A stretch of DNA of 64,000 nucleotides from Halochromatium glycolicum. Its GTDB lineage: Bacteria; Pseudomonadota; Gammaproteobacteria; Chromatiales; Chromatiaceae. The position numbers and the translations under genes are program-made. Location: positions 124,001-188,000 of the forward strand of contig NZ_NRSJ01000003.1 of assembly GCF_016584085.1 (NCBI RefSeq), written 5' to 3'. Below are positions 1 to 8,612 of the stretch, in pieces; the first letter of the stretch is position 1, and the number at the start of each line of letters is the position of its first letter. The notes beneath the pieces were generated by a model, which saw nothing but the letters and a program-made list of their open reading frames with translations, was not told the origin of the DNA and ran no database searches.

Positions 1-893
1 TCGGCGAGCTCTTCGGTGCGAAGCCGCGATGCGACGATGAGTCCGAGGCTGATCATGCAGAGCGCGCCAGCCGCATAGATCAGTGCCAGCGCGAGGTATG
101 AGCCGCGCATCGGAAAATCGAGCAGTAATGCGGCCCCTGCATAGACGGCCAGGCTGGATGCGGCCACGACGAGCAGCCTGGACAGGATCTGGGCGATCAG
201 GAACTCGAGTGCAGTCAAAGGGGTCGCCTTTAGGCGCCGCAGCACGCCGTTCTTGCGATAGCGCACCACGACCCAGCCGACACCCCAGAGGCTAGAGAAC
301 ATCAGGTTCATCGCGAGCACGCCCGGTACCGCCCAGTCCGCATAGCTGAGGGCCTCGCCTTTTGCCGTCTTGCGCTCGATGTCGGTGGGCTTGGGCTTGT
401 CTGCAAGCGCCATCGATCCCAGCAGGAGGCGCTCGGCGATCTCGCCGTTCGGCGATTTGGGGTTGACCCAGTAGGTCCCGGCGCTCGGCATTTGCAGCAG
501 CAGGTCCAGCTGGTGGCGCGCGACCTTAGCGATGCCGGCATCCAGGTCGGCCACCGGAATGAGCTGAACAGCCGCAATGCCAACGAGACCGTCGAGGTGC
601 GCTGCCTCTGATGCTGACGCTGAGTCTGGGATGTCGACTAGCCCGATCTTCAAGAGTGGCTGCCCGCCGGAGCCGAAGATGAAGGCGAAGGCGACGATCA
701 TCAGCACCGGCATCAGGATGTTCCAGATCAAGCCGGCGGTGTCGCGATAGAATTCCCGGTTCCGTGCGGCGAAGATCGCTGCGATACGCTGCCAACTCAG
801 GGTGGCGCGCGGCGCCCCCGGTGCATGGGCCCCAGGTGCATGGGCCCCAGGTGCATGGTCAGGCGCTTCGGCAGCGGCCCCTCGGGTTCGCAT
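1..893 (-). CDS. ABC-2 type transporter permease, 3' end beyond the window
   Basis: This gene runs off the left edge, so only about the first 297 residues are visible. The ATG lies 6 bp after the stop of the ATP-binding gene, so the two form one operon and one exporter. After a 30-residue Ala/Pro/His-rich start comes a helix (LIWNILMPVLMIVAFAFIF), then a large extracytoplasmic region, then membrane helices around WAVPGVLAMNLMFSSLWGVG, LLVVAASSLAVYAG and LALIYAAGALCMISLGL. That layout, with a big loop after helix 1, is the ABC-2/NatB-like family plan. The substrate cannot be told. The APGAH repeats at the start come from a 15-bp tandem repeat. An alternative start after the repeat is possible, but no other good start codon is visible. 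Confidence 0.85.
   Translation of the reverse strand, partial: MRTRGAAAEAPDHAPGAHAPGAHAPGAPRATLSWQRIAAIFAARNREFYRDTAGLIWNILMPVLMIVAFAFIFGSGGQPLLKIGLVDIPDSASASEAAHLDGLVGIAAVQLIPVADLDAGIAKVARHQLDLLLQMPSAGTYWVNPKSPNGEIAERLLLGSMALADKPKPTDIERKTAKGEALSYADWAVPGVLAMNLMFSSLWGVGWVVVRYRKNGVLRRLKATPLTALEFLIAQILSRLLVVAASSLAVYAGAALLLDFPMRGSYLALALIYAAGALCMISLGLIVASRLRTEELA
820..858. repeat. 15-bp tandem repeat in the ABC permease start
   Basis: The unit GGTGCATGGGCCCCA occurs twice in full and once in part. On the minus strand it encodes APGAH repeats near the N-terminus of the permease. It is in frame and probably an unstructured tail. Confidence 0.85.
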
Positions 894-899
894 TGTGCG

Positions 900-1784
900 T
901 CAGGCTCGCAGGTGGTGACCGGTGAGTTTCAGGAAGAGGTCCTCGAGGCTTGGCCGGTCGACCCGCAGATCGATCAGGGACGTCCCTTGTCGCTCGAGCT
1001 GTTCGAGGGCATTGGCGACATCGTCGACGTAGAGCTCGATCATCGTATCACGACGCTCGGCGTTGTCTGGTAGGGGGTGGTCTTTCGGCCAGGCGTGAAC
1101 AGGCAGACGCAGTATCGCGGCTGGAAACTCTTCCTGGATCAACGTTCTCGGGTCGCCTTGAGTCAGGATACGGCCCTGATCGACGATCGCGATCTCATCG
1201 CAGAGCCGTTCGGCCTCTTCCATATAGTGTGTGGTGAGCAGGATCGTCGTCCCGCGTTCCCGGACCCGGTCGATCAGGGCCCAGAAGTTGCGTCGCGCCT
1301 GGGGGTCGAGCCCGGTGGTCGGCTCGTCGAGGAAGACCAACACCGGCTCATTGACCAGCGCGATGGCGAGCAGCAGGCGCTGGCGTTGTCCTCCCGAGAG
1401 CTTGCGGGTGTCGCGATTCAGGATCGCGCGAAGATGGCAGAGCTCGATCAGCTCTTCGAGGTCCGCATGGCGCCGATAGAGGCGGGCGAACATCGTCAAG
1501 GCCTCGTGTACCCGTTGAAAGTCCTGTAATGCGGTGGCCTGAAACTGGATGCCGACCTGCTCACGGAAATCGCGATCGAGCGGTCGGCCGCGAAACAGGA
1601 TCTGTCCGGCCGTTGGCGTTTGGATGCCTTCGAGCATCTCCAGTGTGGTGGTCTTGCCTGCGCCGTTGGGGCCGAGCAGGCCGAAGCATTGTCCTGGGCG
1701 GACACCGAGGCTGATGCCGTCGACGGCCCTGACGCCCGGGAATTGCTTCTCCAAGCCCTCTGCAGCGAGCAGGAACGGGGCCAT
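900..1784 (-). CDS. ABC transporter ATP-binding protein
   Basis: 294-residue ATPase of the CcmA/NatA/DrrA type that powers the permease encoded just downstream. It has a complete nucleotide-binding domain: Walker A (LLGPNGAGKTTTLEML), Q-loop region (IQFQATALQ), signature LSGGQRQRL, Walker B with catalytic Glu (VLVFLDEPTTGLDP) and H-loop (LLTTHYMEEAE). The C-terminal ~70 residues resemble the extension found in drug and antibiotic exporters of this family. It acts on the cytoplasmic face of the inner membrane. Substrate unknown; export rather than import is expected for ABC-2 systems. Confidence 0.95.
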   Translation of the reverse strand: MAPFLLAAEGLEKQFPGVRAVDGISLGVRPGQCFGLLGPNGAGKTTTLEMLEGIQTPTAGQILFRGRPLDRDFREQVGIQFQATALQDFQRVHEALTMFARLYRRHADLEELIELCHLRAILNRDTRKLSGGQRQRLLLAIALVNEPVLVFLDEPTTGLDPQARRNFWALIDRVRERGTTILLTTHYMEEAERLCDEIAIVDQGRILTQGDPRTLIQEEFPAAILRLPVHAWPKDHPLPDNAERRDTMIELYVDDVANALEQLERQGTSLIDLRVDRPSLEDLFLKLTGHHLRA

Positions 1785-1968
1785 TATCCGCTGAGTATAG
1801 AGGTGCGGCTAGCGCTGCTTCGGGACTGTCCAGAAATCACTGCCCGATTTCGGAGCCACCAGTCGCGGCAGCATCGGGATGCAGATGATGGACCATTCCT
1901 TCGCGGAGCGACCATGGAGGCGGGTGCGCACCGAAGGCGACGAATACCGGTGCGGCGGGGTGACTTGC

Positions 1969-2001
1969 GCCGCTGCGACGGCTTCTGCCCGTCGCAGCGG
2001 C
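1969..2001 (-). terminator. Strong hairpin after the DUF2892 gene
   Basis: Perfect 13-bp inverted repeat (GCCGCTGCGACGG, 7-nt loop, then its complement) beginning 10 bp after the stop of the minus-strand gene at 2012. No T-run follows, so it may be a Rho-type or stabilising hairpin rather than a classical intrinsic terminator. Confidence 0.65.
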
Positions 2002-2011
2002 CTGACGACAT

Positions 2012-2212
2012 TTACTTCTTGTCGTTCTCGGTCGTATTGATACCCAGCGGCAGATAGGCAGCGCAAGTACCGAAGTAGGCGGTGCCGAGTAGGATCAGCC
2101 CGATCAGTGCCGGCCACCAGGTACCGGTGATGATGGCAAAGAGGACGAGGACGCCTGCCGCAGCGTAGCGGATGTTGCGGTCCTTCTGGCCAACATTCTT
2201 GACGAGATTCAT
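2012..2212 (-). CDS. DUF2892-family small inner-membrane protein
   Basis: 66 residues starting MNLVKNVGQKDRNIRY, with the sequence GGAGCG shortly upstream of the ATG. Two membrane helices follow (AAAGVLVLFAIITGTWW and ALIGLILLGTAYFGTCAAYL). The start NVGxxDRxIR and the GTxxFGxCxxYxPLGINT ending are typical of DUF2892, the membrane domain also found at the C-terminus of YgaP rhodaneses. A longer reading frame extends upstream to 2344, but it lacks a ribosome site and family similarity. Function unknown; in this family it is often near sulfur-transfer genes, as here. Confidence 0.85.
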   Translation of the reverse strand: MNLVKNVGQKDRNIRYAAAGVLVLFAIITGTWWPALIGLILLGTAYFGTCAAYLPLGINTTENDKK

Positions 2213-2546
2213 GGATGCGCTCCGTAGTGGATTGAGTTGCGATAAGTAGCACTTGCAGTGTAAGCCGATAGCGCAGGATGTGCCACGGCTGTCGGTGCAT
2301 GGCTGGGGTGGCGGACGGGGATGCTGGCTCAGGCTCTCCCGCATCTGGACCGATGCCGAATGCCATGCCGATGGCGATGCAGTCCTTCCCCATAAAGGCT
2401 GACTGCTGACAGCAGAGTATAGGCCGAAGCGCAGTCAGGTGACCTTGCGTTTGGACAATCCGCGAGCCTGTGTTTCTCCGTTAGAGTCGGTATGCTGACA
2501 AGCCATTGCTGTCGTCGTAAACCCGCAAGCGCTTGGTCTTGGTCTC

Positions 2547-3677
2547 ATGCACGGATTTCAGCTCTCGCGCGCCTTGTTCTGGGCGGTCATTGCCTTTCTG
2601 GCCGTGCTGGCCTTCCGGCCTTGGCTCGAGGTCTGGCTGATCGAGCGCCAGGCTGAGCCAAGGCCGGTGCTCGCGCGGGGGGAACTGGCGGCCGACGAGC
2701 GGTCTACGATCGAGATCTTCGAGTCGGTGAGCCCTTCGGTCGTCTACATCACAACGACTGAACAGCTCGTGAACCCTTGGACGCGCAACCTGACCGAGGT
2801 GCGGCGGGGGACGGGCTCCGGCTTCGTCTGGGACAATCAGCGACATATCGTTACGAATTGGCACGTTGTCGCTGATGCCAGCGCGGCCTGGGTCCGGCTC
2901 GCCGATCAGCGCAGCTACCGCGCTGAGCTCGTTGGCAAGAGCCCGGAGCATGACCTGGCTGTTCTGCGGATCGGGGGGGCTTGGCAACCCCCGAAACCCG
3001 TCCCTTTGGGGCGCAGCGCCGATCTGCAGGTCGGGCAGAAGGTGTTTGCGATCGGCAACCCGTTCGGGTTCGATTACAGTCTGACGACGGGGGTCGTCTC
3101 GGCGCTGGACCGCACGATCTACAACGAGCGGTCGGGCGAGGTGCGCGGGTTGATTCAGACCGATGCGGCGATCAATCCAGGCAATTCGGGAGGGCCGTTG
3201 ATCGATAGCGCTGGCCGTTTGATTGGGATCAATACGGCCATCTTCAGCACATCCGGCACCTTCAGTGGGATCGGGTTCGCGGTGCCGGTGGACATCATCA
3301 ACCGGGTGGTGCCGCAGCTGATCGCGCGCGGTCGCTATGTCCGCCCGCGGATCGGGATCTCAGGTGACGATGCCATCGGTGGTCCGATCCTCAAGCAGCT
3401 TGGTGTCGACGAAGGGGTCTTGGTGCTCGGGGTGGGTCCTGGCTCGCCGGCCGAGGCCGCCGGCCTCGTCGGCACCCGGGTCAATGCCGCGGGCGAGGTC
3501 ATTCCAGGGGACGTCATCCTGAGTGTGGACGACCACCGGGTGGCCGATATGGGCGACCTGATCGACGTGCTGGAGCGCTACCAGATTGGCGATCAGGTCA
3601 GGCTGACACTGCTGCGCAACGGCCGCCGTGCTGAAGTTCAGCTCAGTCTTGGCGGCGAAGCGGTGCGGTTGGACTGA
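2547..3677 (+). CDS. DegS/AlgW-like periplasmic serine protease with one PDZ domain
   Basis: 376 residues. An N-terminal membrane anchor (residues ~9-24) is followed by a trypsin-like domain with the triad His106 (TNWHVVAD), Asp136 (EHDLAVL) and Ser214 (PGNSGGPL), then a single PDZ domain (from about residue 265, RIGISGDDAIGG). One PDZ plus an anchor and no second PDZ matches DegS/AlgW, which sense misfolded outer-membrane proteins and cut an anti-sigma factor to start the sigma-E response. No sigma-E or anti-sigma gene is next to it, so that role is inferred from architecture. An HhoA-like housekeeping role is the alternative. Confidence 0.9.
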   Translation: MHGFQLSRALFWAVIAFLAVLAFRPWLEVWLIERQAEPRPVLARGELAADERSTIEIFESVSPSVVYITTTEQLVNPWTRNLTEVRRGTGSGFVWDNQRHIVTNWHVVADASAAWVRLADQRSYRAELVGKSPEHDLAVLRIGGAWQPPKPVPLGRSADLQVGQKVFAIGNPFGFDYSLTTGVVSALDRTIYNERSGEVRGLIQTDAAINPGNSGGPLIDSAGRLIGINTAIFSTSGTFSGIGFAVPVDIINRVVPQLIARGRYVRPRIGISGDDAIGGPILKQLGVDEGVLVLGVGPGSPAEAAGLVGTRVNAAGEVIPGDVILSVDDHRVADMGDLIDVLERYQIGDQVRLTLLRNGRRAEVQLSLGGEAVRLD

Positions 3678-3770
3678 GCGTCGCAACCGCGGGCCCATGC
3701 CGACCTGGCCGCTGCTGCCCCGATTGGGGCAAGGCTAGAGCGGCAAAGGCGGCGGCAAAGGCGGCCTTAT

Positions 3771-4034
3771 CTAGTCGAGGCCGCAGACACCGGTTGGGCA
3801 GCAGCCACCCGTGCCGCAGGCCGGCGCTGGAGCGGCGCCGCTGCCGAGGGCGTTGCTGGAGATCAGGTTGCCCCCGGTGGCCATTCGCGTGACCGGACTA
3901 GAGGCCGGGGTGTCACCGCAAGGCATCTGGGCGCGCTCGCAAAGCTCCCCCCAGGTGCTGATGGTCTCGCTCATTCGGTGATTCACCTCGACGACGCGGC
4001 CGTTGGCATCGCAGCGATAATCGTAGGTAGGCAT
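3771..4034 (-). CDS. FmdB-like zinc-ribbon protein with Cys-rich tail
   Basis: 87 residues, preceded by a good ribosome site (GGAGAAG). The start MPTYDYRCDANG matches the FmdB/CxxC-type small zinc-ribbon family. The ribbon is incomplete: the first CxxC is reduced to one Cys at 8, and the next cysteines are at 32 and 39. The tail ends in a distinctive cysteine-rich motif (CGTGGCCPTGVCGLD). Similar proteins occur in many proteobacteria with no firm function; metal binding or regulation is assumed for the family. It is a single-gene unit between oppositely arranged neighbours. Confidence 0.75.
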   Translation of the reverse strand: MPTYDYRCDANGRVVEVNHRMSETISTWGELCERAQMPCGDTPASSPVTRMATGGNLISSNALGSGAAPAPACGTGGCCPTGVCGLD

Positions 4035-4107
4035 CGGTGCTTCTCCTTATATCGATGGTTACTGATATCGGCGCAATTATAGCAACTAAGGTCCCGTCCT
4101 CGGGCCA

Positions 4108-4632
4108 CTACCAACCCTGCTCGGCAAGCCAGAGCCGAATGCGCAGGCCGATCCCCGATGTATAGCCAACCGTCCGATGCCGAATCTGGCCGTCGCGATC
4201 AACGATGAAGTTGGCCGGAACCGCCCGCACACCCCAACGTCTCGCGATCTTGCCGTTTGGGTCGGCAATGGTGGGGAGGTCGAGCTCACGGTCGGCGAGA
4301 TAGCTCCTGATCTCGGTTGCGGAGCCGGACTGCATCGCGATCGTGATGACCTCGTGATCGCGGCTCAGCGCGGCGATGCTGCCCTGCTCGAGTCTGCAGA
4401 CCGGACACCAGGTCGCCCAGAAATGGATCAGTCTGGGCCCGGTGGCCGGCGTGTGCTGAGCGATCGGTTCCTGGGTATCGATCAGCCCAGCGGTGAGCGG
4501 CGGTGCGGGGCCCTCGACCAGCGGCCTGGTCCGATACCAGTGCACCGCGGCGAGGATGGCAGCTAGGATCAACAGCTGGAATCCCCACCGTCTGAGCTTG
4601 GGAACTACCCTTTTGAGAAACCGAGATGCCAT
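4108..4632 (-). CDS. Membrane-anchored thioredoxin-like protein (ScsD/TlpA type)
   Basis: 174 residues. One N-terminal membrane helix (residues ~17-32) anchors a periplasmic thioredoxin fold. The active site is WCPVC (Cys76, Cys79), and the cis-Pro segment is VPANFIVD. It resembles ScsD and ResA/TlpA-type disulfide oxidoreductases, which reduce or isomerise disulfides in the periplasm. Its start codon overlaps that of the divergent rhodanese gene by 7 bp, so the pair may share promoter DNA and perhaps a redox partner role. No DsbD-like electron donor is next to it. Confidence 0.88.
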   Translation of the reverse strand: MASRFLKRVVPKLRRWGFQLLILAAILAAVHWYRTRPLVEGPAPPLTAGLIDTQEPIAQHTPATGPRLIHFWATWCPVCRLEQGSIAALSRDHEVITIAMQSGSATEIRSYLADRELDLPTIADPNGKIARRWGVRAVPANFIVDRDGQIRHRTVGYTSGIGLRIRLWLAEQGW

Positions 4633-5315
4633 TGCCTATCCTGCCCCCAATCGCGCTTCTGCTCAGCCTTGCACTGCCTGCTCAGGCGGCTGATCCGAGC
4701 GCGGGGCTCTTTGATCTCGACGCCCTTGAGGTCAAGATTACCCCGACGCTGCCCTATGTCGAGGTCCCGCATGGCGAGCAGAGCGTCTTGCTGATGCGCC
4801 ACCAGGACCCGGCGCACACCATCGTCTCGCCTTACCAGAAGACGGCGCGGCCCTGTCCGCCCTACTGTGTTCAGCCGATGCAGATCGCGCCCGGGGTCGA
4901 GACCCTGGGCGAGCTCGAGCTGATCACGTATCTGCAGGAAGCGGCGGCAGCGCCGAGCGAGGTCCTCGTGATCGACTCGCGCACCAGCGAGTGGGTACAG
5001 CGCGGAACCATACCAGGCTCGGTCAATATCCCCTATACGCGCTTGGACCCGGCCTATGCGAATCCCCAGCAAATCGCCGAGATCCTGCAGTTGGAATTCG
5101 GGGCGGTGGCGATCGACGGCCTCTGGGACTTCGCCAATGTCAAGACGCTGGTGTTCTTCTGCAACGGCGCCTGGTGCGGGCAATCGCCAACCAACATCAA
5201 GGCGCTGCTCGGCCTCGGCTATCCGGCGCACAAGCTCAAATGGTACCGCGGGGGCTTGCAGGCCTGGGAGCAGCTTGGACTGACCACGGTTGCACCAGTC
5301 GATTCCGGTCCCTGA
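4626..5315 (+). CDS. Periplasmic rhodanese-domain protein
   Basis: 229 residues. A signal peptide covers residues 1-21 (cleavage after LALPAQA), though it lacks the usual positive N-terminus. Residues ~22-95 are outside known domains and contain Cys77 and Cys81. The rhodanese domain follows (VLVIDSRTSEW, GTIPGSVNIPY), with a putative active-site loop CNGAWCGQSPTN (Cys179, Cys184). It would move sulfane sulfur or act as a thiol oxidoreductase in the periplasm. An in-frame TGA at 4614 forces the start to 4626, so it overlaps the start of the divergent thioredoxin gene. Confidence 0.85.
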   Translation: MPLPILPPIALLLSLALPAQAADPSAGLFDLDALEVKITPTLPYVEVPHGEQSVLLMRHQDPAHTIVSPYQKTARPCPPYCVQPMQIAPGVETLGELELITYLQEAAAAPSEVLVIDSRTSEWVQRGTIPGSVNIPYTRLDPAYANPQQIAEILQLEFGAVAIDGLWDFANVKTLVFFCNGAWCGQSPTNIKALLGLGYPAHKLKWYRGGLQAWEQLGLTTVAPVDSGP

Positions 5316-5319
5316 TCGG

Positions 5320-6216
5320 CTATCCAACCCGGATCTGGACCGGTACCCATCGGCCGATCAGCCTTTTCAGCCGTCCTGAACGGTGCCATTCGGCGAGGAT
5401 GCGATCGATCTCGTGCTTTAGGTGACGATCCTCGCTGCGGAGCACCACCCGCAGCCGGGTGTGGGTGAGCGGTCGGTAGAGAGCGGTAAGCTCGGTTTCT
5501 CGCGGATCGGCGGCCAGCCGCCAGGCCGTCGTCGCGTCGTGGATGAAGAGGTCGATCTGGCCTGCTCGCAATGCGGCGAGTCCTTCTTTGGGCCCAGCCA
5601 GTGGAACCCGCTCCGCGCGCGCGAACCGCGCCTGAACCAGCCGAGCGCCCAAGCTGCCGCGCTCGTAACCGATCCGAGCGGTGGAAAGCTCGAGATCGAG
5701 CAAGCGTGGGAACCGGTTGAGGTCGTCGCTGCGGAGGAGGGCCATTTGGCCAGTCGCGAGCACGGGCGTGCTGGTTGTGAGGCCAAAGGCGTTCAGCTCA
5801 GCGGGCGGCAGCCGGGAGAACATCAGATCGATGCGACCGCCGCGAAGGGCGTCGATGAGCCGGCCCTCGGGCAGGCGCTGGAGCCGAAGCTCGCGCTCGA
5901 GCGCTGTGGCCAGGGCGCGCGCTAGATCGATCTCCAGGCCCATGAGAACGCCGGCCCGGGTGAAGGCATAGGGGGCGCCGTCGGCGCTGATCCCGATCGC
6001 GAGCGTTGCGTGGTGCGGCCTGTTCTCGGCGGCGATACTGGTTGAGGCCAGCATGAGGAGCCCTGAGCACAGTAAGAAGAGCGCTGTGCCCGAAGACCGT
6101 GCCAGCCTTGCGGTGACAGGCTCAGTCGCCGGGCAGGATCGGTGTGGTTGCGCCTTGCTCCGGGTCACGCTCGATACTGAACCAGGCCAGCTTATCCCGA
6201 AGTCGCACCACTTCAC
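5320..6216 (-). CDS. Extracellular solute-binding protein, family 3 type
   Basis: Periplasmic binding protein of the SBP_bac_3/PBPb fold: ATLAIGISADGAPYAFT, then EIDLARALATAL, GRIDLMFSRLP and a second lobe ending in DRILAEWHRSGRLKRL. The signal peptide (ALFLLCSGLLMLASTSIAAE) begins about residue 45, so the start is uncertain. The ATG at 6216 gives a long leader inside cysG; a GTG at 6168 is an equally good choice. It follows cysG on the same strand with overlap, and no permease or ATPase adjoins it. Ligand unknown; amino acids or other small anions are usual for the family. Confidence 0.8.
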   Translation of the reverse strand: MKWCDFGISWPGSVSSVTRSKAQPHRSCPATEPVTARLARSSGTALFLLCSGLLMLASTSIAAENRPHHATLAIGISADGAPYAFTRAGVLMGLEIDLARALATALERELRLQRLPEGRLIDALRGGRIDLMFSRLPPAELNAFGLTTSTPVLATGQMALLRSDDLNRFPRLLDLELSTARIGYERGSLGARLVQARFARAERVPLAGPKEGLAALRAGQIDLFIHDATTAWRLAADPRETELTALYRPLTHTRLRVVLRSEDRHLKHEIDRILAEWHRSGRLKRLIGRWVPVQIRVG

Positions 6217-7549
6217 CGACGATGATCAGGGTCGGCGGCTCCGGGGGGTCTGTTTCGACCTCGTCGATGATCGTCGCCAGTGTTCCAGCGTAGACCTTCT
6301 GCATGTGGGTGGTCCCCTGTTGCACCAACGCGACCGGCATCTCCGGTGAGACGCCGTGCGTGATGAGCTGCTCGACGATCTTGGGCAAGCCGACCAACCC
6401 CATGTAGAACACGACGGTCTGGTTCGGTTGCGCGAGCTGCGGCCAATTCAGATCGATACTGTGATCCTTGAGGTGGCCGGTGACGAAGGTCACAGACTGG
6501 GCGTAGTCGCGGTGCGTGAGCGGAATACCGCCATAGCAGGCGCAGCCGTTGGCTGCAGTGATGCCGGGCACGACCTGAAATGGCACGCCCTCTGCGGCCA
6601 GGGTGTCGATCTCCTCGCCGCCGCGGCCGAAGATGAATGGATCGCCACCCTTGAGCCGGAGCACCCGGTGCCCCTCTTTGGCGAGCCGTGCAAGCAGGCG
6701 GTTGATCTCCTCCTGGCGCATCGTATGCTGATTGCGCTGCTTGCCGACATAGATGTGCTCGGCATCCCGGCGCACCATGTCGATGATCGGCTTGGCCACG
6801 AGCCGGTCGTAGACCACGACATCGGCCTGCTGCATTAGCCGCAGTGCGCGGAAGGTCAGCAGGTCCGGATCGCCGGGACCGGCGCCGACGAGGTACACCT
6901 CCCCAACGCTCGACTGCGTTCCGGCTGCGAGCTCCTTCTCCATCGCCACATGTGCCTCGGCGAGATGGCCGGAGAAGATTCGCTCGGCGACCCCGCCTTG
7001 GAGCACCCGGTCCCAGAAGCGGCGGCGGTCGCGCTGTTGCTCGAAGCGGGCCTTGACCTTATCGCGGTAATCGGCGCAGAGCTCGGCGAGCCGCCCGTAA
7101 CCGGCCGGCACTAGTGATTCGAGGCGCGCGCGGATCATGCGAGCGAGCACCGGCGAAGCGCTGCCGGTCGAGACCGCGACCACGACCGGCGAGCGGTCGA
7201 TGATCGAGGGCATGATGAAGCTGCAGTCCTCGGGCTGATCGGCGACGTTGACCGGGATCTGGCGGGCATTGGCCAGCTCGCCGATGTGGCGGTTGACGGC
7301 ACGGTCATCGGTGGCCGCGATGACCAAGCGCATGCCCTCGAGGTCTCCGTCCTCGAACGGCCGCGCCCGATAGTGGATCTCGGATTCATCGACTCGGGCG
7401 CGGAATTCGGCCGTCAGCTCCGGGGCGACGATGGTGATGGCGGCGCCGGCCCGGCGCAGGTTCTCAAGCTTGCGGAGCGCGATCGGGCCGCCCCCGATGA
7501 CGAGGCAGGGCTTGGCTTTGATATCGAGAAAGATGGGTAGATGTTCCAT
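6122..7549 (-). CDS. cysG: Siroheme synthase (trifunctional CysG)
   Basis: 475 residues. The N-terminal part (residues 1-~200) is the precorrin-2 dehydrogenase/ferrochelatase with the NAD-binding motif VIGGGPIALRK. The C-terminal part (from ~218, VYLVGAGPGDPDLLT) is uroporphyrinogen-III methyltransferase with GGDPFIFGRGGEE. Together they turn uroporphyrinogen III into siroheme, the cofactor of sulfite reductases, including Dsr enzymes. The full trifunctional length matches E. coli CysG. It lies divergent from the rhodanese-tusA-dsrE2 cluster, fitting a sulfur-oxidation neighbourhood. Confidence 0.97.
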   Translation of the reverse strand: MEHLPIFLDIKAKPCLVIGGGPIALRKLENLRRAGAAITIVAPELTAEFRARVDESEIHYRARPFEDGDLEGMRLVIAATDDRAVNRHIGELANARQIPVNVADQPEDCSFIMPSIIDRSPVVVAVSTGSASPVLARMIRARLESLVPAGYGRLAELCADYRDKVKARFEQQRDRRRFWDRVLQGGVAERIFSGHLAEAHVAMEKELAAGTQSSVGEVYLVGAGPGDPDLLTFRALRLMQQADVVVYDRLVAKPIIDMVRRDAEHIYVGKQRNQHTMRQEEINRLLARLAKEGHRVLRLKGGDPFIFGRGGEEIDTLAAEGVPFQVVPGITAANGCACYGGIPLTHRDYAQSVTFVTGHLKDHSIDLNWPQLAQPNQTVVFYMGLVGLPKIVEQLITHGVSPEMPVALVQQGTTHMQKVYAGTLATIIDEVETDPPEPPTLIIVGEVVRLRDKLAWFSIERDPEQGATTPILPGD

Positions 7550-7785
7550 CGTTGGCGATGTCTCTTCCGACGGGATGCTGTTGAGCAGGATGCCGCGGTC
7601 TCGGGCTCGCCCGATCCATATCGGTCGCAGCGCTGTCCATCACGGCGGCCAGCGATCATGCTGGCGACGCTGACGACTGGAATACCGCGGCGATCAGACC
7701 AATGATCATACGCCGAGCGCGGCCCGTTTGGTGCTCGGCCGTGTCCCCTCCAGGGGAGACGAAAGCATACTGACATGTTAATATA

Positions 7786-8247
7786 CTGAAATACTTGGTG
7801 ATTGGGTAGCGTAACCGTGGTCACAGAGATCGATTCCGAAGGCTTACAAGCACGGCTGACGAGCGGCGACGACATCCTGCTGGTGGATGTCCGCACCGCG
7901 TCGGAGGTCGCGCAAGGGGCGTTGCCGAACGCCATCCACATACCCATGGCGGTGATTCCGGTGCGGTCGAACGAGCTGCCGCGCGATCGCGATGTCGTGG
8001 TCTATTGCCGCAGCGGCGCGCGCTCCTACCACACCTGCCAGTTCCTCGCCCAGCAGGGCTTCGAGAACGCCATCAATCTGCGCGGCGGCATCATCGCCTG
8101 GGCGCGGCACGGGTACGAGATCGCGCCGCTTGAGTCCGGCTGAGCACTCGGATCGGCCCCGGTCCCAGCTCGGTTGCTGCTCGTCGATGTTGCCTTTTTG
8201 GCCGGTTTCGGCTAAAAATCAGAAGCTTCGTTTGTGCTGAAATACTT
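7786..8247. promoter_or_regulatory. Identical 11-bp element upstream of rhodanese and tusA
   Basis: CTGAAATACTT occurs at 7786-7796, just before the rhodanese start, and again at 8237-8247, 68 bp before tusA. Both sit in AT-rich stretches inside GC-rich DNA. This may be a shared operator or promoter element; no known regulator site is recognised. The span given covers both copies and the rhodanese gene between them. Confidence 0.35.
7817..8143 (+). CDS. Cytoplasmic single-domain rhodanese (Rhd of rhd-tusA-dsrE2)
   Basis: 108 residues from a GTG start (MVTEIDSEGLQ); a TTG at 7802 would add five residues. Single rhodanese domain: ILLVDVRTASEVAQGALPNA and active-site loop YCRSGARS with the catalytic Cys. 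It should transfer sulfane sulfur, most likely to TusA or DsrE2 encoded just downstream. The rhd-tusA-dsrE2 order is well known from Allochromatium vinosum and other sulfur oxidisers, where these proteins relay sulfur in the cytoplasm toward DsrEFH and the Dsr or Hdr-like pathway. The 171-bp gap to tusA may hold its own promoter. Confidence 0.9.
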   Translation: MVTEIDSEGLQARLTSGDDILLVDVRTASEVAQGALPNAIHIPMAVIPVRSNELPRDRDVVVYCRSGARSYHTCQFLAQQGFENAINLRGGIIAWARHGYEIAPLESG

Positions 8248-8314
8248 AAGCAGAAACGTGGGTCTTAGGTAGAAACAGTTTGCTGATTTGCAAACGTAAA
8301 TAGAGGTTTAAGCG

Positions 8315-8545
8315 ATGGCAGACTTTGATCAAGAACTCGACGCAAGCGGCCTCAACTGCCCGCTGCCGATCCTGCGTGCGAAGAAGACGCTCAACAGTAT
8401 GGACGCGGGTCAGGTGCTGCATGTGATTGCGACCGATCCGGGCTCGGTGAAGGATTTCGACGCCTTCTCCAAGCAGACCGGTAACGAGCTGATGGAATCG
8501 AAAGAGGACGGCGGTAAGTTCCACTTCATGATCAAGAAGGCCTGA
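8315..8545 (+). CDS. tusA: Sulfur carrier protein TusA
   Basis: 76 residues, the full TusA length. It carries the hallmark CPxP motif (LNCPLPILRAKK) with the persulfide-carrying Cys15. It accepts sulfane sulfur from rhodaneses and passes it to DsrE-type proteins. Its place between rhodanese and dsrE2 marks it as the sulfur-oxidation TusA rather than one serving tRNA thiolation alone. An AT-rich region and a repeated 11-bp element lie upstream. Confidence 0.95.
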   Translation: MADFDQELDASGLNCPLPILRAKKTLNSMDAGQVLHVIATDPGSVKDFDAFSKQTGNELMESKEDGGKFHFMIKKA

Positions 8546-8612
8546 TCCGCGCTCGATCTCCTTAAATAACATGAGCAGGGGCTCGGCGAACGGGCTCCAA
8601 CGGGAGGAAACG

